Assembly: GCF_014202345.1 (NCBI RefSeq)
Contig: NZ_JACHGO010000004.1
Location: forward strand, 62,001 to 126,000
Direction of reading: 5' to 3'
From: Desulfovibrio intestinalis
Lineage (GTDB): Bacteria; Desulfobacterota; Desulfovibrionia; Desulfovibrionales; Desulfovibrionaceae
Length of the DNA stretch: 64,000 nt
The notes below the pieces were generated by a model, which saw nothing but the letters and a program-made list of their open reading frames with translations, was not told the DNA's origin and made no database searches. Of the stretch, positions 42,512-52,273 are shown in pieces; position 1 is the first letter of the stretch; every line of letters begins with the position of its first letter. Position numbers and translations under genes: made by a program.

Positions 42512-44272
42512 ATGAACATCATAACCATCCCCTTACGCTGCCTGCGGCAGAAGTGGGGGCGCTCCGCTGCGCTGCTGTCAGTCTTTCTGCTTGGCGTGGC
42601 GGCCATTACTGCCCTCAACAATGTATCTTCCTCCGTGGCAGAAGGTTTTGAAAAAAAACTCAGCGCCTTCGGAGCCAACATCGCCATTACGCCCAAAAGG
42701 GAAACCTTGCAGATTTCCTATGGCGGCATTCCCCTTGGCAATGCCACGGTGGACAGCGGCTATATTCCACTGGCCGAAACCCTGCGCGCCATTGAGGGCA
42801 TTCCCCTCAAGGACAGGATATCCGTGGTTGCTCCCAAGCTTGCGGGGCTTGTCTCCTTTGCAGGAAAAACGGGCGACGTCACGGTGCTTGTGCCTCTTGT
42901 GGGGGTAAATTTCGAATCTGAAGTGGAGCTGAAGCAGTTCTGGCATGTGCGGGGTTCCATCCCCGGCGTTGAAAATATGCATGCACCTGACCCGCTTATG
43001 CAGCGCCTGGAAGAACAGCACGCCAAGCATGCCGATCAGGCAGACATGGCCAGCGCAACAAATCAATCCAGCCCAATGAATTCTGGCAAGACTGCTCAGG
43101 CAGACAGCATGGGCCAAACTGCGCAGGACGCGCAGACAGATGTGGCAGCCCCGGCAGGCCAGTCTGAAAGCCCCGTCCCTGCCGCAAGCGGCATGCAGCA
43201 ACACCAGACAGATGGTGATTACAGCGCCTTCTTTGCAGGCATAAACGAAGCGCAGCAGTTTCTTTATACCCCCGGCCCCATTGATTTTAGCAACCTTTCC
43301 ACCGCCTCAGAAGCTGCTGGTTGCTCCGGCATGACGGGCGGCTCCACTGACTATGCCGGGCAATCTTCCCAAGCCGCACATCAGGGGCACGAGGCAGCGG
43401 GAACAGCCAACCTCAACGGCAACACGCAGCACGCCACTGACCCGACATCTATGATGGGAATTGCGCAGCATACCGGACAGGATGCAAGCCATAATCCCCA
43501 AGCCGCACTGCACGGCCAGACCCGTAATTCAAGTGAAGGCATCACACCCGGGCGTCATCTGCTGGCTGGAGCGTCCGTGGCAGAACGCTTGAATCTGGCT
43601 CCAGGTCAGACAATCTGGCTCAACGGGGGACAATTCCTTGTGGAAGGCGTGCTGCAATCCACAGGCAGCGATGACGACAACGTGCTCTTCGCCCACATGG
43701 CCGAAGCGCAGAAGCTTTTTCACGCGCCTGATGCCGCCAGCTTTATAGAAGTGGCCGCGCTTTGCTCCGGCTGCCCCATTGAAGACATCGTGGACGAATT
43801 GAGCGCATCCCTGCCCGGCCAGGATATACGGGCCTTGCGGCAGGTGGTGGCACAGCGCATGTATTCCATTTCCTTCGCACAGAACATGGCCCTTGTGGTT
43901 ACTGTGGTCATTCTGTTCTCTGCGTGTGTTATGGTGGTTATGTCCATGCTGGTTTCCGTCAACGAGCGCCGTAAAGAAATCGGCTTGCTGCGAGCTGTGG
44001 GTTTTTCACGGCGGGCGGTCTTCTTTGTCTTTGCCGCCGAAGCGCTTGTTATCGGCTTTCTGGCAGGCACGACAGGGTACGCGGCGGGATATTTTGCGGG
44101 AAGCAAGGTTCTTGTGGCCATGCAGATAGAAGCCGCGGCCTATCCGGCTTTTTCCTTTGCGGCCCTGTTCGGATACGGCCTGATGGCAAGCGCCCTTGCT
44201 GTGCTGGCCGCCGCCTTTCCCGCGTGCAAGGCAGCCCGCGCCAACCCGGCGGAAGCGCTTACTTCACTGTAG
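42512..44272 (+). CDS. FtsX/MacB-type ABC permease with His-rich periplasmic loop
   Basis: A 586-residue permease. Helix 1 lies near residues 14-36; the last three helices (about 450-580) include ALVVTVVILFSACVMVVMSML, VNERRKEIGLLRAVGFSRRA (the FtsX coupling motif) and GYGLMASALAVLAAAFPACKAA. The periplasmic part carries an insert at about 156-341 rich in His, Gln, Ser, Met and Gly (HAKHADQADM, QAAHQGHEAAG, AQHTGQDASHN), not seen in ordinary MacB or LolE. It sits between the DUF2318 gene and its ATPase. Substrate unknown; the His/Met content suggests metal. Confidence 0.85.
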   Translation: MNIITIPLRCLRQKWGRSAALLSVFLLGVAAITALNNVSSSVAEGFEKKLSAFGANIAITPKRETLQISYGGIPLGNATVDSGYIPLAETLRAIEGIPLKDRISVVAPKLAGLVSFAGKTGDVTVLVPLVGVNFESEVELKQFWHVRGSIPGVENMHAPDPLMQRLEEQHAKHADQADMASATNQSSPMNSGKTAQADSMGQTAQDAQTDVAAPAGQSESPVPAASGMQQHQTDGDYSAFFAGINEAQQFLYTPGPIDFSNLSTASEAAGCSGMTGGSTDYAGQSSQAAHQGHEAAGTANLNGNTQHATDPTSMMGIAQHTGQDASHNPQAALHGQTRNSSEGITPGRHLLAGASVAERLNLAPGQTIWLNGGQFLVEGVLQSTGSDDDNVLFAHMAEAQKLFHAPDAASFIEVAALCSGCPIEDIVDELSASLPGQDIRALRQVVAQRMYSISFAQNMALVVTVVILFSACVMVVMSMLVSVNERRKEIGLLRAVGFSRRAVFFVFAAEALVIGFLAGTTGYAAGYFAGSKVLVAMQIEAAAYPAFSFAALFGYGLMASALAVLAAAFPACKAARANPAEALTSL

Positions 44273-44351
44273 CGCCTGCCAGAGTACCCTTGAGAAAATA
44301 TTTCCTCAAAGTTACAGGCACGCCCGCTACGGCATTTTCACACGCAGACAA

Positions 44352-44419
44352 ACTGCGTTTATGCCTGTTCGGCGAGTGTCTGCACGCAGCAGCCACAGCA
44401 TTTCAGAACCGAAATGCAT
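44352..44419 (+). repeat. 65-bp dispersed repeat (copy 3)
   Basis: Contains TGTTCGGCGAGTGTCTGC, ACGCAGCAGCCACAGC and the end hairpin GCATTTCA-GAAC-CGAAATGC. It lies in the gap between permease and ATPase, only 15 bp before the ATPase start, so it is transcribed with both. Confidence 0.6.
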
Positions 44420-44434
44420 TAAAAGGATGCATAT

Positions 44435-45115
44435 ATGCTTGAAGCAGTTGATATAGTTAAATCCTACAGCGTGGGTGGACAGTCCACACCAGTGTTGCGC
44501 GGGGTGAACCTGCACATCAAGGAAGGCGAATTTGTGGCAGTAACAGGCCGCTCCGGGTCTGGAAAATCCACCATGCTCAACGTGCTTTCCACCCTTACGG
44601 AACCGGACAGCGGGCAGGTGCTGTTTCAGGGGGCCGACATTCGCGCCATGCGCGAAAAAGAGCGGGATCATCTGCGCAACAGCGCCTTTGCCATGATTTT
44701 TCAGGCGCACCACCTCATGCCCTATCTGTCGGTGCTGGAAAACGTTCTGCTGCCGGGGGCCAACAGGTTTCGCGGCATAAACGCCCAGCAGCGCCAAAGA
44801 GCCGCACATTGTCTTGAGCGTGTGGGGCTGGGGCACAAAAAAGACAGCCTGCCCTCCGCACTTTCAGGCGGCGAACAGCAGCGTGTGGCCATTGCCCGTG
44901 GTCTGGCATCCGACCCGCGCATGCTTTTTGCCGACGAACCCACGGGCAGCCTGGATATGGCCACCGGGGACTCCATCATGCAGCTTTTGCGAGAACTCAA
45001 CGGCGAGGGCCTGACCATCGTTATGGTGACCCACAATCCCGATTATGCTGCGCTGGCTGGCCGTTGTGTTCAGATGCAGGAAGGAAGCGTGCTGTCCAAC
45101 GGCAGTAACGGATAG
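44435..45115 (+). CDS. ABC transporter ATP-binding protein (LolD/MacB type)
   Basis: A 226-residue ATPase that pairs with the FtsX-type permease. Walker A is GRSGSGKSTMLN, the Q-loop lies in FQAHHLMPYLSVLENVLLP, the signature is LSGGEQQRVAIARGLA, Walker B is MLFADEPTGSLD and the switch His is in VMVTHNPDYA. Family members power mechanotransmission rather than classical transport. A 162-bp gap with a repeat separates it from the permease, unusual for a partner pair. Confidence 0.94.
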   Translation: MLEAVDIVKSYSVGGQSTPVLRGVNLHIKEGEFVAVTGRSGSGKSTMLNVLSTLTEPDSGQVLFQGADIRAMREKERDHLRNSAFAMIFQAHHLMPYLSVLENVLLPGANRFRGINAQQRQRAAHCLERVGLGHKKDSLPSALSGGEQQRVAIARGLASDPRMLFADEPTGSLDMATGDSIMQLLRELNGEGLTIVMVTHNPDYAALAGRCVQMQEGSVLSNGSNG

Positions 45116-45315
45116 CCGGCAGCGGCTCAGGTTCCGGAAGCAAAGAGAGAAAAGGCTGGCCGAAAATCTGTGCCCTGGGCAGCCGCCACAATTTGGCGCG
45201 TGGCGCGGTAGACGTGCTGGAGTGGCAGAAGCAGCCGTTATCGGATGCTTTTGCCAGTTGACAGATGCGCGCCTGTGAGTAATGGAAGAACAAGTCTTTC
45301 ACCAAGGGAGTTTCC

Positions 45316-45855
45316 ATGAAGAAAGTTCTTGTTCTCTGTTGCCTGCTGCTGGGCCTGCCTGTGGCGGCTCAGGCCGACAATGACAAAATCGCGCCCGATA
45401 CCTTTATTTGCGCAGAACTTGTGACCATGCCCATGACGGACGGCGGCCAGCCGCCCATTTTTGAAGCGCTTCAAATCGACGGCTATGCCAGCGCCGGTCT
45501 GGGCGATACAGTGGCTCACCCCGACATTCTGGCCCCGCTTCTTACCGAAGTATATACGTACTGCCAGAGCCACCCCACCGATAAGGTGGCCGATGTCTGG
45601 ACCAAGGCGCGCAAGGCGCAGACCATGCCAGAAGGCGACACCTGGCAGGCAGACAAGACCAAGTGCAGCGACTACAACGCCGACCCGGACAACGGCAGCG
45701 GCTTTGTGATCTGGCTTGACGGCTACAACCGGGGCAAGAATAAAACCGAGGCCTCTGTGCTGGAAAGCGACGACACCCTCAAGGCATTTCTTGACGCCTG
45801 CGTCAAGCAGCCCGACGCCCTTATGCTGGACGTAATGGCCAAGAGCGCCAAGTAG
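45316..45855 (+). CDS. Periplasmic protein with two tandem HdeA-like domains
   Basis: A 179-residue exported protein with a signal peptide (cleavage AQA|D at 20). Residues 25-95 and 110-175 look like two copies of the small HdeA/HdeB helical fold, each with its pair of cysteines for the single disulfide: C32 (TFICAELV) and C83 (YTYCQSHP), then C117 (TKCSDYN) and C152 (LDACVKQPD). HdeA is a monomeric-to-dimer acid-activated chaperone in enterobacteria; here a fused pair might mimic the dimer. GGGAG lies 7 bp before the ATG and a strong terminator follows. Confidence 0.72.
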   Translation: MKKVLVLCCLLLGLPVAAQADNDKIAPDTFICAELVTMPMTDGGQPPIFEALQIDGYASAGLGDTVAHPDILAPLLTEVYTYCQSHPTDKVADVWTKARKAQTMPEGDTWQADKTKCSDYNADPDNGSGFVIWLDGYNRGKNKTEASVLESDDTLKAFLDACVKQPDALMLDVMAKSAK

Positions 45856-45875
45856 CTCATACGCAATATTTATTG

Positions 45876-45917
45876 CATGGAAAAAGGGGAGACATTGCTG
45901 TCTCCCCTTTTTCCATG
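45876..45917 (+). terminator. Intrinsic terminator of the HdeA-like gene
   Basis: CATGGAAAAAGGGGAGA pairs perfectly with TCTCCCCTTTTTCCATG over an 8-nt loop; the stem itself supplies the T-run, and its A-run serves the reverse direction. Confidence 0.85.
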
Positions 45918-45939
45918 CTGGTGCTTCTAGATCAGATTA

Positions 45940-45962
45940 CTTTGAAGCGTAACATTTCAAAG
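45940..45962. repeat. Short inverted repeat, CTTTGAAATG family (copy 2)
   Basis: CTTTGAAGCG-TAA-CATTTCAAAG with the flank CTAGATCAGATTA, which matches the flank of the copy at 22124. It lies in the 355-bp convergent gap before the AEC gene, otherwise empty. Confidence 0.55.
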
Positions 45963-46210
45963 CTGCTATCCTGTTGAACATGCACTCTCCGGCAACCCCA
46001 GGCCACGTTACAACGCCTATCACTCCGTGCAATATCCAGGTATTTAAGCATATTCAAGGGCAAGATGCTCTGCACCCATCTGCCCTTGACCCTAGGCCTG
46101 TTACGTTTACAAAGTCCGCATAGCGAGCTCTACAGACTGGGCCCGCACGGTAGCCAGAAGAGCTGTTCCGTCCGCCCTGCGGCTGGTCAGCCTGGCCGCG
46201 CCGCGGCTCA

Positions 46211-47143
46211 TCACAAAATGGTCATATACAGCGGCACCGTAAAAATGCAGAGCATGGTCGACATGGTCACCGCCTGCGCGCCGAACTCCGCATCCGTGTG
46301 GTAATGGGCGCTCAAAATGGCGGTCTGGGCCATCACCGGCAGTGAAGCCTGCATGATGAAAACTTTGCTCATAAGGCCGCCCACAGGAAAGAACATCAGC
46401 AGCGTATACATGACCAGCGGACCGAGCATGATGCGGCCCGACAGGGCCAGGGCCATGTCGCGCGTGATCTTGATGCCCCGCAAGCCCATGTCATGCATGG
46501 TGATGCCTATGAATATGAGCGCCAGAGGCGTTGTCATATTACCAAGATAGCGGGCTGCATCCTGCAAAAAATAGGGCAATTCCACATTACAGATAATCAG
46601 CAGCACCCCGGTCAGAAAGCCCAGCAGCGGCGGCGAAAAAATCTGCATGACGCGGGTGCGCAGGGGAATCAGCCTTGCCTCGCCCTCAATGTCGCGGGTG
46701 ATGGCGTACTGCCCCACTGTCCAGAAAAAGACGGTACTGGCGAAGTAGTACAGAAGCACATAGGGCACGGCTTCTTCGCCAAACAGGGCAAGGTTGACGG
46801 GAATACCCACGAAAATGGTATTGGAATTGGCCACACAGGCGCAAAAAAGTCCGAAGTGCTGCCGCTTCACTCTGGCGATCTTGCCCAGAATGATAGCCAG
46901 TATAAAGGTCAGAATAACTGAGGCCAGAGGCAGCAGCGCCCCCTGCATGAATTCCAGCAGGCCATCACGGTTGAAAGACCGCATGATGGTGGACATAAGG
47001 TAGGGTGGCAAAGCCACATAGGTGATGAGCCGGGGCAGTAGAATGCGCGTTTCAGGGCCAAACCAGCCCCTCCCCGCCAGAACATAACCCACCATGCCCA
47101 TAAGAATGAGGCCAAACACGCCGCCCATTGCATGCAAAAAAGC
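46211..47143 (-). CDS. AEC family transporter (second copy)
   Basis: A 310-residue membrane carrier of the auxin efflux carrier family, about 10 helices. Start at the ATG 47143 (MAFLHAMGGVFGLILMGMVGY) because CGGAG lies 9 bp upstream; a longer frame lacks this. Landmarks are LITYVALPPYLMSTIM, CACVANSNTIFVGIPVNLALFGEE with the conserved Asn-rich helix break, and the C-terminal QASLPVMAQTAILSAHYHTD. It differs clearly from the AEC protein at 12675. Substrate probably a dicarboxylate or other organic anion; not determinable here. Confidence 0.85.
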   Translation of the reverse strand, partial: AFLHAMGGVFGLILMGMVGYVLAGRGWFGPETRILLPRLITYVALPPYLMSTIMRSFNRDGLLEFMQGALLPLASVILTFILAIILGKIARVKRQHFGLFCACVANSNTIFVGIPVNLALFGEEAVPYVLLYYFASTVFFWTVGQYAITRDIEGEARLIPLRTRVMQIFSPPLLGFLTGVLLIICNVELPYFLQDAARYLGNMTTPLALIFIGITMHDMGLRGIKITRDMALALSGRIMLGPLVMYTLLMFFPVGGLMSKVFIMQASLPVMAQTAILSAHYHTDAEFGAQAVTMSTMLCIFTVPLYMTIL

Positions 47144-47434
47144 CATGAACGTACTCCGTATAAGAACTTTCGCAGGCAAATCATGCCCGTCAACTCAAAA
47201 CATCCCGGCAGGTTCGCCGAGCCGTTTCAGGCCGTCCTCCGCGAGGTTCTTCCAGGGGAGCGCGGTCGTAAAACCCCACGGGCACGGAGGCGCGTGGAGC
47301 TTAGAACTGTAAAAAAACAGAGGCACAGTCACGCGGGGCATATACGCCCTGTGCCACTGGGTCCTCAGGCGACTTTAGAACAAATTGTTTTTTACATTGC
47401 TCTTGGATCTGCATCTAACAAAACGATTTTACAG

Positions 47435-47487
47435 GAAATATCATTTTCGGCAGGATGGCAACTTTGAAATGCCGTACATTCCAAAGT
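47435..47487. repeat. CTTTGAAATG family repeat (copy 3)
   Basis: ACTTTGAAATG-CCGTA-CATTCCAAAGT (47461-47487, one mismatch), preceded by GGAAATATCATTTTCGGC. It aligns with the copies at 22124, 33921 and 45940. The surrounding 477-bp gap (47144-47620) contains no supported gene. Confidence 0.6.
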
Positions 47488-47620
47488 CAACCTGCTCGAA
47501 AGGCAACTCTGGCGCTCCGGCGGAAGCAGCTATTCCGGCACAAAGCTTTCGCCTTGCCGCCAGTAAAACAGCTGCCTCCACCGCGTTGGAGCGCTGAAGA
47601 GCCTTTTTATATGAGCAAAG

Positions 47621-49303
47621 CTAAATGTCCCTGTATCTTGCGCCGTTGGCCGCAGAGCTCACAAGGTGGGCGTAGCGGCGCAGCACAGGATAGGGGCTGC
47701 GTTTTTCCACAGGTTTATGGCCCGCGCTGCGGCGTTCCAGTTCAGCTGCGTCAACCATAAGGTCCAGTTTGCGGTTGGGAATGTCGATATGGATCATGTC
47801 CCCTTCCTGCACCAGACCGATAATGCCGCCGTCTGCCGCTTCGGGCGAAATGTGCCCGATGGCAGCGCCATTGGTGCCGCCAGAGAAACGCCCGTCCGTC
47901 AGCAGGGCCACATCCTTGCCAAGGCCCATGCCTGTGATGGCCGCAGTGGGCGAAAGCATTTCGCGCATGCCGGGGCCGCCACGCGGGCCTTCATAGCGAA
48001 TGACCACGCCGTCGCCGGCTTTGATCTTGCCGTCAAGAATGGCGGCCATTGCGTCTTCTTCAGACTCGAATACCCGCGCGCGCACGTCGCGGCACATCAT
48101 TTCAGGAGCAACGGCAGACTGCTTGACCACAGCGCCGCCGGGGGCAAGGCTACCGCGCAGAATGGCTATACCACCCTGTTTGGAATAGGGATTTTCCACA
48201 CTATGAATGACATCGCTGTCCAGCACACGGGCGTTCATGTCGCGCAGGTTTTCGCCCACGGTCTTGCCAGTGACGGTCATGCAGTCTTTATTGATGAGGT
48301 TCAGCTTGTCCAGCTCGGTCATGACCGCAGGAATGCCGCCCGCATTGTCCAGATCCACCATGTAGTGCTTGCCCGCAGGGGAAAGTTTGCACAGGTTGGG
48401 GCTCTTGCGGCTTACCTCGTCAAAAATTTCCAGGCCAAGGTCAAGCCCGGCTTCGCCGAACACGGCGGGCAGGTGCAGCACCGTGTTGGTGGAGCAACCC
48501 AGCGCCATATCCACGGCCACGGCGTTGGCCACAGCCTTGGGGGTGACGATGTCCCGGGGGCAGATGCCGCGTTCAAGCAGATCCATCACGCGCATGCCTG
48601 CCGTCTTGGCCAAACGGATGCGCGCGCCGCTCACGGCGGGGATGGTACCGTTGCCGGGCAGGGCCACGCCGATGGTTTCGGCCATGCAGTTCATCGAGTT
48701 GGCCGTAAACATGCCAGCACAGGCTCCGCAGCCGGGACACGCGCGTTCGGCCATATATTCCAGCTCTTCTTCCGTGATGGCACCGCTGCGTACCTTGCCC
48801 ACAGCTTCAAACACGGTGATGAGGTCGCCGCGCTTGTTGGGGCCGATATTGCCAGGCAGCATCGGTCCGCCGGAAACCATGATGGAAGGAATATTCAGCC
48901 GCATCATGGCCATGAGCATGCCGGGCACGCATTTGTCGCAGTTGGGTATGAACACCAGAGCGTCAAAGGCGTGGCCCCGGGCCATAATTTCGATAGAATC
49001 CGCAATAAATTCGCGTGAGGGCAACGAAAAGCGCATGCCTTCATGGTTCATTGCCAGGCCGTCGCACACGGCAATAGCCGGAAACTGCAAGGGCGTGCCG
49101 CCGGCCATACGTACTCCGGCCTTGACCGCATCAGCTAGAGCATTGAGGTGCAGGTGACCCGGCACTACTTCACTGGCAGCATTGACCACGCCTACCAGAG
49201 GACGGTCCATTTCTTCTCTGGTCAGGCCCAGAGCGTAGAGCAGGGAGCGGTGGGGGGCTTTTTCAAGGCCGGACTTCATCTTTTTACTGCGGCTCTCATC
49301 CAT
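47621..49303 (-). CDS. ilvD: Dihydroxy-acid dehydratase
   Basis: Third common enzyme of isoleucine and valine synthesis, an Fe-S dehydratase; 560 residues from the ATG at 49303 ([20 protein letters not shown]), the normal length. A much longer open frame upstream lacks a ribosome site and homology. Cluster cysteines are in [10 protein letters not shown] and [17 protein letters not shown]; other landmarks are [35 protein letters not shown] and [18 protein letters not shown]. Its distance from the liv genes (about 7 kb) shows no operon link. Confidence 0.96.
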   Translation of the reverse strand: MDESRSKKMKSGLEKAPHRSLLYALGLTREEMDRPLVGVVNAASEVVPGHLHLNALADAVKAGVRMAGGTPLQFPAIAVCDGLAMNHEGMRFSLPSREFIADSIEIMARGHAFDALVFIPNCDKCVPGMLMAMMRLNIPSIMVSGGPMLPGNIGPNKRGDLITVFEAVGKVRSGAITEEELEYMAERACPGCGACAGMFTANSMNCMAETIGVALPGNGTIPAVSGARIRLAKTAGMRVMDLLERGICPRDIVTPKAVANAVAVDMALGCSTNTVLHLPAVFGEAGLDLGLEIFDEVSRKSPNLCKLSPAGKHYMVDLDNAGGIPAVMTELDKLNLINKDCMTVTGKTVGENLRDMNARVLDSDVIHSVENPYSKQGGIAILRGSLAPGGAVVKQSAVAPEMMCRDVRARVFESEEDAMAAILDGKIKAGDGVVIRYEGPRGGPGMREMLSPTAAITGMGLGKDVALLTDGRFSGGTNGAAIGHISPEAADGGIIGLVQEGDMIHIDIPNRKLDLMVDAAELERRSAGHKPVEKRSPYPVLRRYAHLVSSAANGARYRDI

Positions 49304-49525
49304 GACGGCATCCTTACGTTGTGATAACGGGCTTTCCCGCCGCCACACGCGGCGTGCGGGCAACGGTCCAGTCATACGGCAAAAGATTGCGCGCGTAAAC
49401 AATATCGGTTCCTGACGCCCCGCTGGGGACAGCCGCTCCGCAATAAAAACATATCCGCCGTATTTTTTTGCGTCAGAAGGCTGCGCGCTCTTGAGAGCCG
49501 GGAGGAAGTGGGATAGTTTCCGGGC

Positions 49526-51076
49526 ATGCAAAGCTCCACCCCGACGCTGGCGCGCCGCTATATATTCAAGCTTCTGGCAAACATCGCTACCGTGCCCGTC
49601 TACCTGGTCATGGAGGCTATTTTGCCGCGTGCTCTGGGCCCCCAGATGTACGGCAACTACAGCTTTGCCACCAACCTTTTCCAGCAGCTTACCGGCTTTC
49701 TGGATATGGGCACCTCCACCTGCTTCTACAACGCCCTGTCCCGCCGGCAGAACGAAACCGGCCTGGTGGGCTTTTACGCTCGCGTGACGGTACTGGTATT
49801 CGGCATCATCCTGCTGGCGGCTCTGTTTCTGCAAGCACCCATGCTGGGCGATCTGCTCATGCCCGACGTGCCCCTGTGGCTGGCCCCTCTGGCTGCCCTG
49901 TGGGCCTTTCTTACATGGTGGGGGCGGGTGCTGCGCTCGATGAACGACGCCGTGGGAGCCACTGTTGCTTCAGAAATGGTGCGCACGGTGGTTTCACTCT
50001 TTATGGTGGCCCTGCTGGGCCTCATGTTCTGGCAGGACTGGCTGAACGTCCACACCCTTTTTGCCCAGCAGTATCTTATGCTGGGCCTCATGGCTCTTGG
50101 CTACTGGCTGGTGACGCGCCGCCACTGGCGCAGCCGCGAAGTAGCCCTGACGTTCAGCCTGCCTGACGGGCAGGGCAAAGCCTACCGCCGGGAATTTTTC
50201 AATTACAGCCACCCGCTTTTTGTTCAGGCGCTTTTGTCCTTCCTGTTGCTCACAGCCGAGCGCTGGCTTTTGCAGTGGTTTGACGGCAGCGTGCAGCAGG
50301 GGTTTTTTGCCTTGTCCCAAAAAGTGAGCATGGCCTGCTTCCTCTTTGTTTCGGCCATGACCCCGCTGATAATGCGCGAGCTTTCCATTGCCTGGGGCCA
50401 CAATGACCGCGAGGCGATGGGAAGGCTGCTCACGCGGTTTGCCCCGCTGCTCTATGTGGTGGCGGCCTATTTTTCCTGTTTTACCCTGGTTGAAGGCTCT
50501 GCTCTGGTGGATTTTTTCGGCGGCGCGGAATTTGCCGCAGCCACCCTGCCCGTGCAGATTATGGCCCTCTACCCCCTGCATCAGGCATACGGCCAGCTGG
50601 CAGGGTCGGTCTTTCATGCCACGGGGCGCACGCGCGTGCTGCGCAACATGGCCGCCCTTGAGTGTGTTTACGGCTTCACTACCGCATGGTTTCTGCTGGC
50701 CCCGCCGGAGTATATGGGCCTGAATCTGGGTGCCGTGGGTCTGGCTATCAAAACCGTGGCCGTACAGATTATCACGGTCAACGTATACCTTTGGCTGGCC
50801 TCGCGCTTTCTGCCCCTGAGCTTCTGGCGCAACTTTGCGCATCAGATCTGGAGCCTTGCAGTTCTGCTTGCCCTGGCATGGCTATGCCGGGAAGGAACTA
50901 TGATGGCAGGTCTGGGCGACCTCAATACCTTTTCGCGGTTTCTTATTTCAGGCGTGCTGTACAGCGTGGGCGTAGGGATGCTTTGTCTGGCACTGCCCGC
51001 TGTTCTCGGCCTTTCACGGCAGGATGTGCGCGAGCTTGTGGCACGCTTTAAAAAATCCCGCCAAAAGGCTGCATAA
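49526..51076 (+). CDS. Polysaccharide/oligosaccharide flippase (Wzx-like)
   Basis: A 516-residue inner membrane protein with about 12-14 helices, of the MATE-like polysaccharide export fold. It starts [20 protein letters not shown] and shows the typical [34 protein letters not shown] segment after helix 1. Such proteins flip lipid-linked O-antigen or capsule units. GGGAGG lies about 20 bp before the ATG, so the exact start is uncertain. It is divergent from ilvD, and no glycosyltransferase genes are adjacent in this window. Confidence 0.85.
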   Translation: MQSSTPTLARRYIFKLLANIATVPVYLVMEAILPRALGPQMYGNYSFATNLFQQLTGFLDMGTSTCFYNALSRRQNETGLVGFYARVTVLVFGIILLAALFLQAPMLGDLLMPDVPLWLAPLAALWAFLTWWGRVLRSMNDAVGATVASEMVRTVVSLFMVALLGLMFWQDWLNVHTLFAQQYLMLGLMALGYWLVTRRHWRSREVALTFSLPDGQGKAYRREFFNYSHPLFVQALLSFLLLTAERWLLQWFDGSVQQGFFALSQKVSMACFLFVSAMTPLIMRELSIAWGHNDREAMGRLLTRFAPLLYVVAAYFSCFTLVEGSALVDFFGGAEFAAATLPVQIMALYPLHQAYGQLAGSVFHATGRTRVLRNMAALECVYGFTTAWFLLAPPEYMGLNLGAVGLAIKTVAVQIITVNVYLWLASRFLPLSFWRNFAHQIWSLAVLLALAWLCREGTMMAGLGDLNTFSRFLISGVLYSVGVGMLCLALPAVLGLSRQDVRELVARFKKSRQKAA

Positions 51077-51100
51077 GGCTGCGCGCTGCTACTTTCTAAA

Positions 51101-51336
51101 AGAATGACGTCGTTTTTATGAAGCTATTCGTGCCCTGCGGGTACGACGGCTTTTCTTCTCTTTATTCCTGCCGCCTGCGCGGCGTGCGGCAGAGGGGGAG
51201 TGGCTGCGGGCGCAGTAGAAGAATGGCGTACTTTTTTATGAAGCCATTTATACCCTGCGGGTACGACGGCTTTTCTTCTCTTTAGTTCCGCCGCCTGCGC
51301 GGCGCGCGGCAAGGCGGGGTCGGTTATGGGGCTTCG
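51101..51336 (-). repeat. Tandem pair of about 119-bp GC-rich units
   Basis: Two adjacent units share CCCTGCGGGTACGACGGC, TTTTCTTCTCTTTA and CCGCCTGCGCGGCG blocks with about 119-bp spacing. On the minus strand they correspond to the segment that follows the 235-bp repeats at 52066 and 52508 (GCCTCCGTGCCCGCAGGGCA). Confidence 0.6.
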
Positions 51337-51380
51337 CCCCCTTCTCGGCCCCCCTTGCATCCCCCCCGAAGCACCCCCTG
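51290..51380 (-). repeat. Partial 235-bp repeat (copy 4)
   Basis: Read on the plus strand, GGGGCTTCGCCCCCTTCTC, GGCCCCCCTTGCATCCCCC and CGAAGCACCCC follow the order of the plus-strand reading of copy 1 (27780-27850). It is inverted relative to copies 2 and 3. Confidence 0.5.
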
Positions 51381-51834
51381 TTCTACCCCGACCAATAACT
51401 GTTTTTTCGGTGGCTGCTGCGCACGAACCTCGCCGACGTGGCGGCTTCGGTTCTTTATGACGCCGCCCCCGGCAATGGCTCGTGCCTTGGTTGAGAAGCT
51501 GCAGTATCCCAGTCAAATTGCTTATGTAGGTGCACCCACAGCCTTCGAAAATTTGGGATTCACGATGGGAGTTTCCTTCTCTGGATACCCCAGTCCTGCT
51601 GAAAATTATCAGAATTCCCTTTGCACTCGAAAGTGGATGATGACATTACGCGGTGCAATTTTTTTCATAACTGGCTGCTCTCATTCCGCCCTCACTGACC
51701 CTTCTTAAAACAGCCATTCGCCTCCGACATATCCGTGCCTTCAAAACGCACTCCCCTCACAACACATTCCGAACTTTCACGCCCCCCCCAAGTCACCCAG
51801 ACGCTCCCAACTTTCACTCAACGCGAAAACGCTC

Positions 51835-52065
51835 GATGGCATTGCGCGGCGCGAAGGGAGATCACCCGACCAGCGGGAGGGAAGCTCCCGAAGCAGATGC
51901 CGCGCAGCCCTCGTTAAACGATGGAATATGGAAAACCCTTGAAGGCTCACCCGTGGCCGCGAAATATACGAAAGCCCAGCGGGGTCGTCCGGGGGAGTGC
52001 AGAGGGGGCCTCGGAGGGGCGGCAGCCCCTAACAGGCCCCCTCGCCGCCCGCCGCGCAGGCGACC
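51835..52065 (+). repeat. GC-rich 235-bp dispersed repeat (copy 2)
   Basis: Begins GATGGCATTGCGCGGCGCG and ends GCGCAGGCGACC; internal blocks AGGGAGATCACCCGACC, GAAAACCCTTGAAGGCTCAC, GGGGTCGTCCGGGGGAGTGC and GGCGGCAGCCCCTAACAGG are shared with copy 3. No coding character. Confidence 0.85.
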
Positions 52066-52273
52066 AAAACAACATAGACGAGAAAGCCTCCGTGCCCGCA
52101 GGGCACCAATCGTTCCCGCAAAAGCAACTTCATTCTTTCCCTTCCGCTCACCGCACAAGCCTGTTCCCACAGAGCACAACACTTTTATCTCAAAGACCAA
52201 TCCCAAACCTTTGCGGCCCCCCAACCCAAACCAACGAGACTCCCCCAGCCCCTCACCCAACTTGAAAACACTC

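Noticed and set aside
51101..51336. Tandem repeats considered as a CRISPR array
   Set aside because: Only two units of about 119 bp, no short constant repeat with variable spacers and no cas genes.
51355..51708. A 117-codon open frame in the island between repeats
   Set aside because: It starts inside a repeat, has no ribosome site and shows no coherent motif; another frame of the same DNA looks more protein-like but is interrupted by stops.
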